Positions 16,922-26,204 of a stretch of 64,000 bases of DNA are shown here, in pieces; position 1 is the first letter of the stretch, and each line of letters begins with the position of its first letter. Location of the stretch: positions 424,794-488,793 of the forward strand of contig NZ_BAAAFG010000002.1 of the NCBI RefSeq assembly GCF_039523415.1, in the 5' to 3' direction. The notes beneath the pieces were generated by a model. It did no database searches, was not told the origin of the DNA, and saw only the letters and a list, made by a program, of their open reading frames with translations. Source of the DNA: Gangjinia marincola (GTDB lineage Bacteria > Bacteroidota > Bacteroidia > Flavobacteriales > Flavobacteriaceae). A program made the position numbers and the translations under genes.

Positions 16922-17275
16922 TTATTCGTTGCTCACCACTCTGGTAGAACCGTTTTTCCAATTCGTCACTTGTGTAACTGCATTACGATTATAATCCACT
17001 TCTACTAAACCATCTTCGGTCCAAAAAAACCATTTCCCGGTTTTGACACCTTGGTCATATTCTGCCATGGCTAGTTTATCTCCATGTTGATCATAGGAAA
17101 CCCATTCACCATGTAATTTTCCGTTTTTATAGGTTCCTTCTTGTTTAACAGTACCATTTTCATAGAAAAAAGTTCCTTTCACCAATTCTCCTTGCTTCTC
17201 AAAAGAAGGTTTGACGTCTTGTGCGTTTAATACACTCCCTAGCATAATAGCTACTAACATGAATATCTTTTTCAT
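16922..17275 (-). CDS. Secreted MORN-repeat / YwqK-like protein
   Basis: 117 residues with signal peptide ending VLNAQ. Two or three MORN-type repeats are visible: ENGTVKQEGTYKNGKLHGEW, YDQHGDKLAMAEYDQGVKTGKW and a final WKNGSTRV. Such proteins are common in Bacteroidota and are often filed with the YwqK antitoxin family, though no toxin is next to this one. Periplasmic or outer-membrane location; function unknown. Monocistronic, with its own terminator. Confidence 0.8.
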   Translation of the reverse strand: MKKIFMLVAIMLGSVLNAQDVKPSFEKQGELVKGTFFYENGTVKQEGTYKNGKLHGEWVSYDQHGDKLAMAEYDQGVKTGKWFFWTEDGLVEVDYNRNAVTQVTNWKNGSTRVVSNE

Positions 17276-17505
17276 AGGTTCTAATTTATGGGGTTCATTG
17301 ATGATACAAAGTTAACGTTATATTTACTTTAAATCAAAGTTTAGGTAACATTAAATTTACATTGAAGATATATCTAACTTAAAATCAACTACTTAATGTT
17401 ATTTATTTTTTATACGTTTTATAGATTTTGAGATTATATTTTAACGAAAAGGTATGTAGCTGATATAATACTTGCTATTTTTGCAACCTTATAAGTAAGA
17501 ATATT
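17276..17505. other. Divergent intergenic region before aspS
   Basis: About 230 AT-rich bases between the MORN-type gene and aspS. It must hold both promoters. TATTTTTG at 17476-17483 fits the -7 consensus TAnnTTTG, 23 nt before the aspS ATG; no convincing -33 TTG at standard spacing. No RNA gene or long hairpin seen. Confidence 0.4.
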
Positions 17506-19254
17506 ATGTATAGAAGCCATACCAATGGAGCATTACGTCTTCGAGATATCACCAGTACAGTTATATTGTCTGGATGGGTACAAAAAACCCGTGATAAGGG
17601 ATTTATGATTTGGGTAGACTTGAGGGATCGCTACGGGATTACGCAGTTGATTTTTGATGAGGAGCGCAGCTCTCAAGAAGCGATGGAGCAGGCGCGAAAA
17701 TTGACCAGAGAGATGGTGATCACCGTGACTGGTGAGGTTATTGAACGCGAATCAAAGAATCCACAGCTTCCTACAGGAGATATTGAAGTTTTAGTACAAA
17801 AACTTACCATTCTAAACTCAGCTAAGACTCCACCGTTTACGATAGAAGATGAAACTGATGGTGGAGAAGATATACGCATGAAATACCGCTACCTGGATAT
17901 ACGCCGAAAACCGGTTAGAGAGAACCTTATCTTTAGACATAAGGTATCGATGGAAGTACGAAAATATCTTTCTGATCAAGGATTTATTGATGTAGAAACA
18001 CCTTACCTCATCAAATCCACGCCTGAGGGTGCCCGCGATTTTGTGGTGCCCAGCCGTATGAATGAGGGTCAATTTTACGCACTGCCACAATCTCCTCAAA
18101 CCTTTAAACAGCTTTTAATGGTAGGTGGTATGGATAAATATTTTCAAATCGTTAAGTGCTTTAGAGATGAAGATCTACGTGCCGATCGCCAGCCAGAATT
18201 TACCCAAATAGACTGCGAAATGGCCTTTGTGGAACAAGAAGATATTTTGCAGACATTTGAAGGGCTAACACGTCATCTTTTAAAAGAGATTAACGGAGTT
18301 GATATTCAAGATTTCCCTAGAATGACGTACGCAGATGCCATGAAAGCCTATGGTAACGATAAACCCGATATACGTTTTGGGATGAAATTTGGGGAACTCA
18401 ACGCAGTGGCCCAACACAGAGAGTTTAATGTTTTCAATAATGCTGAACTAGTGGTAGGAATCGCCGTTCCAGGTGCTGCATCTTACACGCGCAAAGAAAT
18501 TGACAAACTTATTGAATGGGTCAAACGACCACAGATAGGCGCACTAGGATTGGTCTACGTTAAATGTAATGAAGATGGGAGTTATAAATCTTCTGTCGAT
18601 AAGTTTTACGATCAGGATGATTTAGAAGCCTGGGCAAAAGCCACAGGAGCCCAAAAAGGCGATCTTATGTTAGTTCTTTCGGGCGAAGCCCATACTACAA
18701 GAACTCAACTTAGTGCCTTACGTATGGAAATGGGTGAACGTTTAGGTTTGAGAAAACCACATGAGTTTGCACCATTGTGGGTGGTAGATTTTCCATTGTT
18801 GGAATGGGATGAAGAAACTAATCGTTATCATGCCATGCATCACCCCTTTACTGCACCAAAGCCAGAACATCTTGAACTTTTAAAAACTGATCCAAGAAAA
18901 GCTAATGCCAATGCGTATGATCTTGTATTAAATGGGAATGAAATTGGCGGTGGTTCTATTCGTATTCACGATAGAGAGGTGCAAAGTCAATTATTTGATC
19001 TACTAGGATTTAGTAAAGAAGAAGCTCAGGCACAGTTTGGATTCTTAATGGAAGCCTTTGAGTATGGCGCACCTCCACACGGCGGGATCGCTTTTGGATT
19101 AGATCGGCTGGTTGCTATTCTAGGTGGACAAGAAACAATACGGGATTTTATCGCATTCCCTAAAAATAATGCCGGGAGGGATGTAATGATCGATGCTCCA
19201 GCTGCGTTAGATGAAGAACAGCTTAACGAACTTAACATTAAGGTAACATTGTAA
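17506..19254 (+). CDS. aspS: Aspartyl-tRNA synthetase
   Basis: 582 residues, the normal length of the bacterial-type enzyme. The N-terminal OB-fold anticodon domain contains LSGWVQKTRDKGFMIWVDLRDRYG (about 24-47). Class II motif 2 is CFRDEDLRADRQPEFTQID near 220. The bacterial insertion (GAD-type) domain lies at about 290-420. Motif 3 is GIAFGLDRLVAILGG near 530. It charges tRNA-Asp in the cytosol. Followed after one base by a small membrane protein gene with a GTG start. Confidence 0.97.
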   Translation: MYRSHTNGALRLRDITSTVILSGWVQKTRDKGFMIWVDLRDRYGITQLIFDEERSSQEAMEQARKLTREMVITVTGEVIERESKNPQLPTGDIEVLVQKLTILNSAKTPPFTIEDETDGGEDIRMKYRYLDIRRKPVRENLIFRHKVSMEVRKYLSDQGFIDVETPYLIKSTPEGARDFVVPSRMNEGQFYALPQSPQTFKQLLMVGGMDKYFQIVKCFRDEDLRADRQPEFTQIDCEMAFVEQEDILQTFEGLTRHLLKEINGVDIQDFPRMTYADAMKAYGNDKPDIRFGMKFGELNAVAQHREFNVFNNAELVVGIAVPGAASYTRKEIDKLIEWVKRPQIGALGLVYVKCNEDGSYKSSVDKFYDQDDLEAWAKATGAQKGDLMLVLSGEAHTTRTQLSALRMEMGERLGLRKPHEFAPLWVVDFPLLEWDEETNRYHAMHHPFTAPKPEHLELLKTDPRKANANAYDLVLNGNEIGGGSIRIHDREVQSQLFDLLGFSKEEAQAQFGFLMEAFEYGAPPHGGIAFGLDRLVAILGGQETIRDFIAFPKNNAGRDVMIDAPAALDEEQLNELNIKVTL

Positions 19255-19255
19255 G

Positions 19256-19498
19256 GTGAAGAAAATAATCGCCATATTATTTATCTCTATTTTAATAAGC
19301 ATCGCCGTTGGTTTTTGGATTAAGGAGACGACCGATGTAGATGTGGGTAAAAAAATCATCGGAGTGACGATATTATTCACCTCGTTCATCTTTTTACCCC
19401 TCTTTATTTACACCAGCTACAAGGGAAAACATCTCAAAGATTATACGCTTAGTGATGAAAATATTAAAAAAATGCGCGATAAAAACAACATTAAATAA
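19256..19498 (+). CDS. Small membrane protein of unknown function
   Basis: 80 residues from a GTG one base past the aspS stop. Two predicted membrane helices: IIAILFISILISIAVGFWI (about 3-21) and IIGVTILFTSFIFLPLFIYT (about 34-53). A charged cytoplasmic tail follows (KHLKDYTLSDENIKKMRDK). It appears to be cotranscribed with aspS. I do not recognise a named family. Confidence 0.7.
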   Translation: MKKIIAILFISILISIAVGFWIKETTDVDVGKKIIGVTILFTSFIFLPLFIYTSYKGKHLKDYTLSDENIKKMRDKNNIK

Positions 19499-19552
19499 TT
19501 GTAAATCAGGGGTATTATTTTGTAAAACACCTCTTACTACTGAATTTATTAT

Positions 19553-19560
19553 TACTTTTG
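19553..19560 (+). promoter_or_regulatory. -7 element of the cold shock gene
   Basis: TACTTTTG matches TAnnTTTG, 28 nt before the ATG. The -33 element is not clear. The leader would be about 20 nt, so no long CspA-type thermosensor leader is visible. Confidence 0.45.
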
Positions 19561-19588
19561 TTTTTTTAAATTTATTTTTATTACAATT

Positions 19589-19786
19589 ATGAGAGGTACA
19601 GTAAAATTTTTCAATGAATCTAAAGGTTTTGGATTTATCGTAAACGAGGACACAGGAAATGAAATTTTTGTTCATGTAACTGGTCTAAATGGCGAAGCTT
19701 TAAACGAAGGAGATGTTGTAGAGTATGATGAAGCAGAAGGCCGTAAAGGTATGAACGCAATCAACGTGCGTGTAATTCACGAATAG
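19589..19786 (+). CDS. Cold shock protein (CspA family)
   Basis: 65 residues, full length for a single cold shock domain. RNP1 is KGFGFI and RNP2 is IFVHV; the start is the typical MRGTVKFFNESKGFGFI. It binds single-stranded RNA and DNA and melts RNA secondary structure. Monocistronic, with its own promoter element and a strong terminator. Confidence 0.95.
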   Translation: MRGTVKFFNESKGFGFIVNEDTGNEIFVHVTGLNGEALNEGDVVEYDEAEGRKGMNAINVRVIHE

Positions 19787-19815
19787 AGAATAACAACTTT
19801 ATTTTATATTCTATC

Positions 19816-19850
19816 AACCTTCAGTTGCTTTGCAAATGAAGGTTTTTTCT
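19816..19850 (+). terminator. Terminator of the cold shock gene
   Basis: AACCTTCA (19816-19823) pairs with TGAAGGTT (19837-19844), with further pairing inside the loop, followed by a run of T. Lies 30 nt past the stop codon. Confidence 0.88.
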
Positions 19851-19869
19851 TTTTTAGTACTTTTAATAC

Positions 19870-20220
19870 ATGAAAAAAGAGTGTTTAGAATGCGGCGAAA
19901 CTATAGTAGGGCGTATCGACAAAAAGTTTTGTAGCGATTATTGTCGTAATGCGTATAATAACAAATTAAATAAAGACAGTAAAAATCTGGTGCGCAATAT
20001 CAATAACAGATTGAGAAAGAACTACCGTATTCTCGAAGCCCTAAACCCCAACGAAAAAATAAAAACCTCTAAATACAAATTATTGGAAAGAGGGTTTGAT
20101 TTTAATTACTTCACCAGCATTTACACTACTAAAGCCGGTAATGTCTACTATTTCATTTACGATCAGGGTTATCTACCTTTAGAAAATGACTTTTACGCAC
20201 TGGTAAAGCGTAATCGCTAG
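19870..20220 (+). CDS. Zn-ribbon protein of unknown function
   Basis: 116 residues. Four Cys near the N-terminus (CLECGETIVG..KKFCSDYCRNAYNN) form a probable zinc ribbon with the FCS..CR.A..N pattern. The rest is basic and helical, then ends with short aromatic strands (KAGNVYYFIYDQGYLPLEND). Conserved small proteins of this kind occur in Flavobacteriaceae but have no established role. It ends overlapping the 3' end of the convergent CBS gene by 4 bp. Confidence 0.7.
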   Translation: MKKECLECGETIVGRIDKKFCSDYCRNAYNNKLNKDSKNLVRNINNRLRKNYRILEALNPNEKIKTSKYKLLERGFDFNYFTSIYTTKAGNVYYFIYDQGYLPLENDFYALVKRNR

Positions 20221-20723
20221 TTTCCCCAACGTTGCCCTTGTAGTTTAAGTCCCGCAATTAGTATATCCTTTCTGGAAATCATTCCACAAAGTTTTCCGTT
20301 TTCTAGCACCGGGAATCTTCTATGGCTGGTTTGATGAAATTTTGTTGCCGCATCAAATACTGTTTCGTTGATATCCATTGTGTCAAGATTTGTAGACATG
20401 TATTTTGATACTGTTTCAGACGAGACAGGCATATTGAAATATCGGCTTTCACTAATTTGTTTCATACAATCAGCATCAGAAATTATTCCAACAAGTTCGC
20501 CATCTTCACTTACTACCGGTCCACCGGTTATTTTATGTTTGATCAATGCATCCATTACTTCAATTACAGGTTGATCTGGATGAAAGGTAATTAGTTTTTT
20601 AGTCATATAATCGCTTACCTTGATTGGTGCGCTGGTATCGATTTTTGTTTCTGCTCTTTTTCCTTGAAAGCTTTTAATTCCCATAATCGTATCATTTATT
20701 TCACCTAAAGTTATTGATTTCAA
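20217..20723 (-). CDS. CBS-domain protein
   Basis: 168 residues with two CBS motifs in tandem: VSDYMTKKLITFHPDQPVIEVMDALIKHKITGGPVVSEDGELVGIISDADC at about 37-87, and the second from VSKYMSTNLDTMDINETVFDA to LENGKLCGMISRKDIL. Such stand-alone pairs bind adenine nucleotides and act as sensors. An alternative start is Met14. It is divergent from the M28 peptidase gene, 77 bp away. Confidence 0.88.
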   Translation of the reverse strand: MKSITLGEINDTIMGIKSFQGKRAETKIDTSAPIKVSDYMTKKLITFHPDQPVIEVMDALIKHKITGGPVVSEDGELVGIISDADCMKQISESRYFNMPVSSETVSKYMSTNLDTMDINETVFDAATKFHQTSHRRFPVLENGKLCGMISRKDILIAGLKLQGQRWGN

Positions 20724-20800
20724 ATCACTTACTACTTATCTATTCTCATGTTTAACACATGTGGTATATTTTTCACTACTTTTAGTCAAACCTTTTAAGA

Positions 20801-23176
20801 ATGAAACGCCAGTATACTTTATTCGCATTTTTTCTGATACTTGTTGCCATTTGGTACAGCTTTTACAGTCTTACCCCACATCCACAGCCCGATGATGAAA
20901 ACATAGATGATTCGACATTTTCAGTGTCCCGGGCATTTGAACATGTTAAAAAAATTGCCGAAAAACCTCATCCCACAGGTTCTGCTAATCACACGCAAGT
21001 AAGAAATTATATTGTGCAAGAACTTCAGTCGTATGGTCTTGAGGTACAAACCCAAGAGGGCTACAGCTTAAATGCGTCTGGAGGATTCACGTATCCACGT
21101 AATATTTTAGCACGAATTAAAGGAACCGGAAACGGGGATGCAATAGCCGTAATGTCCCATTATGATTCGCGAAATTTTTTTGTGCCTGGCGCAGGAGATG
21201 CAGGATCTGGAGTAGCTACTGTAATAGAAGGAATTAGAGCATACTTAGCTAAAGAGGAATCCCCTAAAAATGATATTGTTATAATTATTACTGATGCCGA
21301 AGAGTTTGGGCTCAATGGAGCAGATTTATTTGTTAAGAATCATCCCTGGATTAAAGACATTAAACTCATTTTTAATTTTGAAGCCCGCGGAAGCGGTGGA
21401 CCATCCAATACGATTCTAGAAACAAATCAAGGAAATACTCAACTCATTTCTGAATTTGCTAAGGCCAATCCTTCTCATCCTTTAGCATCTTCTCTTTTTT
21501 ACAGTATTTATAAAATGCTTCCTAATGATACTGATTCAACGGTATTTAGAGAAATTGCCGATGTAGATAGCTTTTTCTTTGCGTTTATTGATGATCATTT
21601 TGATTATCATACGGCTTTAGACACCCCAGAGCGACTGGACATGACCTCACTGGGACATCAGGGTAGTTATATCATGCCGATGTTGACTTATTTTTCGCAG
21701 GCTGATTTGTCTTCGCTTAAAGCAGAGACTGATGATGTATATACCAATCTTCCGCTTTTTGGAGTGGTACATTACCCATTCACCTGGATTTGGCCGATGA
21801 TTATCATAGGATTACTATTATTATTGTTCTTGGTGGGATATGGTGTTTCTAAAAAAAGTATTTCTTTAAAACGCGTTGCTGTTGGTTTTCTTCCTTTTTT
21901 GATTTCGTTGATACTGTGCGGTTTGATTGGTAATTTCACATGGCCATTGCTAAAAGTCATGTATCCTGAGTACAATGAAATTGTTCAAGGATTTACGTAC
22001 AATGGAGCTTATTATATATTTTTTCTGACCCTTTTATGTACTTCAATTTGCTTTTTTTCGTACCGGTATTTTTATAAAGAAAGAGATACCCCCAATTTTG
22101 TTGTTGCACCCCTTATTTTTTGGTGGTTGATTAATGTTATTGTTGCACTACAGCTTAGGGGTGCTGCTTTTTTTATCATTCCGTTTTACGTTGTACTTAT
22201 AGCTCTATTTGTTCTTATTCAACAAAAGAAGCCCAACGCCCTTTTACTGGCTCTTTTATGTTTGCCGGCTATTTTTATTATAGCTCCGCTGGTGTATTTT
22301 TTCCCTGTAGGATTAGGTCTTAAAATTCTAGTTGCTTCGGGGGTACTGTCTGTATTCCTGTTTGGCTTACTTCTTCCGGTAGTGGGATTACTTAAAATGA
22401 AGCGCCTGTGGGGCGTAGTGAGTTTGTTGACAGCCTTAGCTGTGTTTTTTATGGCTCATCTTGAGTCAGGTTTTTCCGAAGAAAATCCAAAACCAAATAG
22501 TCTAATGTATGAATTGGACTCTGCAACAAATAAAGCGTATTGGAAAACGTATGATGCCACGCTGGATGAATGGACCAGGGGATATTTTGAAGATACTTCA
22601 ACAAACAATGCTCAACAATTAGATTTAAATAATAAGTATGGAACCGCAGTGACTTATGCGAGTGCAGCTCCAGTGAAGCGTTTAGAAACACCTTCAATCC
22701 AGGTAACCAAAAATGATACATTAGCCGTTGAAACTGATTATTATCACGTCAAGTTTATCTCTAACCGCGATGCAAACCGACTTTACTTTTTTGCTGATAA
22801 ACAAGTTAGTTTTGAGGATTTCATCGTCAATGGTTTATCTGCTCCTTCTATAGAAGATAAAGGCATCACTTTTCATGTTTTTGAAAAACGCTGGAGCGAT
22901 AGGTTATTGAGCGTACGAATCGCTACAAAGGATACCTTACACATGAGATTTAAGTTAAAAAGAGATCAGGAATTACCCTTAATCACGTATAGTGAGCATA
23001 AATATGATTTACTTACGAATGATCAATTTAGTATTCCTAAGCGGGCTAAATACATGACTCCAAAATCTGTGAGAGGGAATAATAATACCATTGTTACTGG
23101 AACTATAGATTTAAATAAGCTATATAGAAAGCCAAAACAAGATTCGCTTACTGTAGCTCCAGGAAATTCATTATGA
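20801..23176 (+). CDS. M28-family membrane metallopeptidase
   Basis: 791 residues. An N-terminal membrane anchor is at about 5-25. The catalytic M28 domain lies at 40-310 with the zinc ligands His and Asp (SHYDSR; PGAGDAGSGV), the catalytic and ligand Glu pair (DAEEFGLNG; NFEARGSGG), and the late His (DDHFDYHTALDTPE). Eight or so hydrophobic segments follow from 330 to 560, and then a periplasmic C-terminal domain of about 200 residues. This layout resembles eukaryotic ER Fxna/ERMP1-type peptidases and many Bacteroidota paralogues. Probably an inner-membrane aminopeptidase. Its last codons overlap the SDR gene (ATGA). Confidence 0.88.
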   Translation: MKRQYTLFAFFLILVAIWYSFYSLTPHPQPDDENIDDSTFSVSRAFEHVKKIAEKPHPTGSANHTQVRNYIVQELQSYGLEVQTQEGYSLNASGGFTYPRNILARIKGTGNGDAIAVMSHYDSRNFFVPGAGDAGSGVATVIEGIRAYLAKEESPKNDIVIIITDAEEFGLNGADLFVKNHPWIKDIKLIFNFEARGSGGPSNTILETNQGNTQLISEFAKANPSHPLASSLFYSIYKMLPNDTDSTVFREIADVDSFFFAFIDDHFDYHTALDTPERLDMTSLGHQGSYIMPMLTYFSQADLSSLKAETDDVYTNLPLFGVVHYPFTWIWPMIIIGLLLLLFLVGYGVSKKSISLKRVAVGFLPFLISLILCGLIGNFTWPLLKVMYPEYNEIVQGFTYNGAYYIFFLTLLCTSICFFSYRYFYKERDTPNFVVAPLIFWWLINVIVALQLRGAAFFIIPFYVVLIALFVLIQQKKPNALLLALLCLPAIFIIAPLVYFFPVGLGLKILVASGVLSVFLFGLLLPVVGLLKMKRLWGVVSLLTALAVFFMAHLESGFSEENPKPNSLMYELDSATNKAYWKTYDATLDEWTRGYFEDTSTNNAQQLDLNNKYGTAVTYASAAPVKRLETPSIQVTKNDTLAVETDYYHVKFISNRDANRLYFFADKQVSFEDFIVNGLSAPSIEDKGITFHVFEKRWSDRLLSVRIATKDTLHMRFKLKRDQELPLITYSEHKYDLLTNDQFSIPKRAKYMTPKSVRGNNNTIVTGTIDLNKLYRKPKQDSLTVAPGNSL

Positions 23177-23970
23177 GGATCGGAGTTTTAGGCTGCGGCT
23201 GGCTGGGACTACCTTTAGCAAAAAAACTGGTTTCAAAACAGCATACTGTAAAAGGAAGTACTACTTCTTTGCAGAAACTACCTGATCTTGAAGAACACGG
23301 AATCAAATCGTATTACATTGAACTCTTTGAAGATGTTATTCAAGGTACTATCACTCAATTTTTAGACGAATTGGATATTCTTATTGTCGATATTCCACCT
23401 GGATTGCGCAAAGACCCAAATTCAAGTTTTATAGCTAAAATTGAACAATTATGCTCTTGTATTGTATTAAGCAGCATTGAACAAATAGTTTTTACAAGTT
23501 CTATTTCTGTCTACGCAGAAGGATATCCATTCCCAACTCATACAGAGGACTCTACATTATACTCTTCAACTCGATCAGCAGAGCAATTGTTAGCTGCCGA
23601 AAAATTGATCAAAGGATTACCCCAAACGTCTTTAATTCTTCGCCTTGGCGGACTAATAGGTGAAGATCGACACCCAGTTCATAACTTAGCTGGTAAGACG
23701 TTAAAAAATGGTTCAGCACCTATCAATTTGGTGCATCGAAATGATGTGATTTCATTAATACTTAACAGCCTCAAATGGATAGAAAGTATTCCTACGTTGA
23801 ATGTTGTTTACCCTGATCACACTCCAAAAAAGATTTATTATCAAGATAAAGCAGAAATGATAGGATTAAAGCCTCCAACGTTTGAACATTCTGGTAAACC
23901 AACAGGAAAAATTATACATTCCAAAGCAGAAGAGCTTATCCCGAATTTCTTCTATCAACAAAAAGTATAA
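23173..23970 (+). CDS. NAD(P)-dependent epimerase/dehydratase-like (SDR) protein
   Basis: 265 residues with an N-terminal Rossmann start MRIGVLGCGWLGLPLAKKL, like the YeeZ-type atypical SDR group. A strand ending FTSSISVYAE contains the SDR tyrosine-like region. Later LILRLGGLIGEDRHPV and NLVHRNDV match substrate-domain motifs. Overlaps the M28 gene by 4 bp, so it is translationally coupled with it. Substrate is unknown. Confidence 0.82.
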   Translation: MRIGVLGCGWLGLPLAKKLVSKQHTVKGSTTSLQKLPDLEEHGIKSYYIELFEDVIQGTITQFLDELDILIVDIPPGLRKDPNSSFIAKIEQLCSCIVLSSIEQIVFTSSISVYAEGYPFPTHTEDSTLYSSTRSAEQLLAAEKLIKGLPQTSLILRLGGLIGEDRHPVHNLAGKTLKNGSAPINLVHRNDVISLILNSLKWIESIPTLNVVYPDHTPKKIYYQDKAEMIGLKPPTFEHSGKPTGKIIHSKAEELIPNFFYQQKV

Positions 23971-24028
23971 TTTCTATGTGTTTTACCGTCATCGCAATAG
24001 TACATTATTACGATTGCGATACTAAAGA

Positions 24029-24057
24029 GAAAGCCTCCAGGATTTCTGAAGGCTTTC
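24029..24057. terminator. Hairpin terminator between convergent genes
   Basis: GAAAGCCT (24029-24036) pairs with AGGCTTTC (24050-24057), with CAG/CTG pairing inside. It lies between the SDR gene (plus) and the M13 peptidase gene (minus) and can serve either. Confidence 0.75.
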
Positions 24058-24079
24058 TTATCTTAATGATATTCAACTT

Positions 24080-26143
24080 TTACCAAATTCTGACTCTGTT
24101 CTCTGGTTTGACGTACATAGGATCACCTTCTTCAATATTGAATGCTTCGTAAAATGCATCAATATTTAATAAAGGCTGTACTGCACGTACTTTACCGGGT
24201 GAGTGAGGATCAGTTTTAATTTGAGTTCGTAAGGCCTCATCTCTACTCAAGGTTCTCCATACTGTTGCCCAGCTCATAAAGAAACGCTGTTCTGGGGTAA
24301 AGCCGTCGATATTTTCAGGGCGACCATTTTCTTCATAGTATTTTTGAAGTCCGTCGTAAGCACCTAGCACTCCTCCTAAATCTCCAATATTCTCGCCTAA
24401 AGTGAATTTTCCGTTTACGTAGACGCTATCCAATACCTTAACATTATCGTATTGATTCGCTAATGCATTACCGCGATCTGTAAATGCTGTCAAATCAGCT
24501 TCGGTCCACCAGTTACGCAGGTTTCCATCAGAGTCAAAACGCGATCCACTGTCATCAAAGGCATGAGAAATTTCATGTCCTATCACAGCGCCAATTCCAC
24601 CATAATTCACTGCCTCATCTGCGGTATAATTATAGAATGGCGGTTGTAGTATTGCTGCCGGGAAAACGATTTCATTATTCAATGGGTTGAAATAGGCATT
24701 AACAGTTTGTGGAGACATCCCCCACTCTGATTTGTCTACGGGCTCTCCAATATCTTCAAATTGCTTGTCCTTTGCCCATTTTTGAACCGCCGCCATATTT
24801 TCAAAATATGACTTATCGGCAGAGACTTCCATTGCCGAGTAATCTTCCCACTCATCAGGGTAACCAATCTTCACGGTGAATTTATCTAGCTTCTCGATTG
24901 CTTTCACTTTCGTAGAATCAGACATCCAATCTAGTTTTCTAATTCGGTCTTTGTAGGCATCAATGATATTTGAAATCATAGTTTCTGCTTTTTGTTTCGC
25001 CTCTGGCGGAAACTTAGCATCTACATACAACTGACCTAATGCTTCACCTACAGTACCATTTACCGTTGCCAACGCGCGCTCATCTGCAGGGCGTTGTTCT
25101 TTTGCTCCACTAAGATATTTGCTGTAAAACTCCCAATTTGCACGCTCAATATCTGTCGTCAATCTGCCTGTTGAACTATTAAATGTATCCCAGCGCACTA
25201 ATGTTTTGATATCCTCTATCGGAGTTTCATTTAAGAATTGATCCAGTGCATCTGCATAGCGTAACTGCGTCACTAGGATCGTATCAAATTTTTTCTTCAT
25301 TCCCAGATCCTGAATCATCTTTTTGATATCAATAGAAGTTAACATATTATCCACTTCTTCGATGGTTCGGGGATTGTTATAGTTGCGCGCATCTCTACGT
25401 TCAACTTTGTTCAATCTTGGTTCAGCTAGTGCGGTTTCAAGCGCAAGGATAGTTTCGGCAGCATTGACCGCTTTTTCTTTGCTATCTCCAAGCATTTGTA
25501 ACATTCTGGCGATGTGCTCCTTATATTTTCCTCTTATCTCTTTGGACTTCTCGTCCTGGTCAAGGTAATAGTCACGATCTGGTAATCCCAGGCCGCCTGC
25601 ACCAAGGTAGACCGCATTCATTTTGCTGTTGTTAAGATCAGCCTGAACACCAAATCCTATAAAAGGCGAAGAAACTACCGGGTTTCTTGCTAATAATGTT
25701 TGTAATTCTTCGAGGTTAGAAACCTTTTCAATTTCTTCTAGAGCCGGTTTTATGGGAGTAATTCCAGCTTCATTTCTAGCAGCAGTGTCCAGTTTGGTTT
25801 CAAAAATAGCCAATGCTTTAGCTTGATCTGTATTAGCATCATAAGTACCTTCTTTTTGTGCTTTAGCTATAATTTCAAGCACATCTTGATCAGTAGATTT
25901 TCTTAGTACGCTAAATCCGCCCCAGGTAGTGCGATCATCAGGAATCTGAGTGTTTTTCATCCAGTTTCCATTCACATAATTGTAAAAATCCTCTTTAGGA
26001 CTTACCAGCGTGTCCATATTCTCAAGTATAATACCTGGAGGCATCTCGTTTTGAGCTACTTGCTCCTTTTTCTCATCTTTACAACCTGTTAACAACAGTA
26101 ATCCTGCAGCTACGATTGAAATATTCTTTGCGATTGATTTCAT
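24080..26143 (-). CDS. M13-family (neprilysin-like) metalloendopeptidase lipoprotein
   Basis: 687 residues with lipoprotein signal LLLTGC|KDEKK. The N-terminal M13 domain begins DTLVSPKEDFYNYVNGNWMKNTQIP. The substrate motif is VNAYFNPLNNEIVFPA. The zinc site is IGHEISHAFDDSG (HExxH) with the third ligand Glu in LGENIGDLGG. The M13 C-terminal end is DPHSPGKVRAVQPLLNIDAFYEAF..., closing with the short VRIW usual for the family. A periplasmic or surface oligopeptidase. Monocistronic. Confidence 0.95.
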   Translation of the reverse strand: MKSIAKNISIVAAGLLLLTGCKDEKKEQVAQNEMPPGIILENMDTLVSPKEDFYNYVNGNWMKNTQIPDDRTTWGGFSVLRKSTDQDVLEIIAKAQKEGTYDANTDQAKALAIFETKLDTAARNEAGITPIKPALEEIEKVSNLEELQTLLARNPVVSSPFIGFGVQADLNNSKMNAVYLGAGGLGLPDRDYYLDQDEKSKEIRGKYKEHIARMLQMLGDSKEKAVNAAETILALETALAEPRLNKVERRDARNYNNPRTIEEVDNMLTSIDIKKMIQDLGMKKKFDTILVTQLRYADALDQFLNETPIEDIKTLVRWDTFNSSTGRLTTDIERANWEFYSKYLSGAKEQRPADERALATVNGTVGEALGQLYVDAKFPPEAKQKAETMISNIIDAYKDRIRKLDWMSDSTKVKAIEKLDKFTVKIGYPDEWEDYSAMEVSADKSYFENMAAVQKWAKDKQFEDIGEPVDKSEWGMSPQTVNAYFNPLNNEIVFPAAILQPPFYNYTADEAVNYGGIGAVIGHEISHAFDDSGSRFDSDGNLRNWWTEADLTAFTDRGNALANQYDNVKVLDSVYVNGKFTLGENIGDLGGVLGAYDGLQKYYEENGRPENIDGFTPEQRFFMSWATVWRTLSRDEALRTQIKTDPHSPGKVRAVQPLLNIDAFYEAFNIEEGDPMYVKPENRVRIW

Positions 26144-26204
26144 TAGTTATAGTTTAATCGTTTCATTAGTACACTAAAGTTAAATTTTGTTACAGCTCCT
26201 ACTC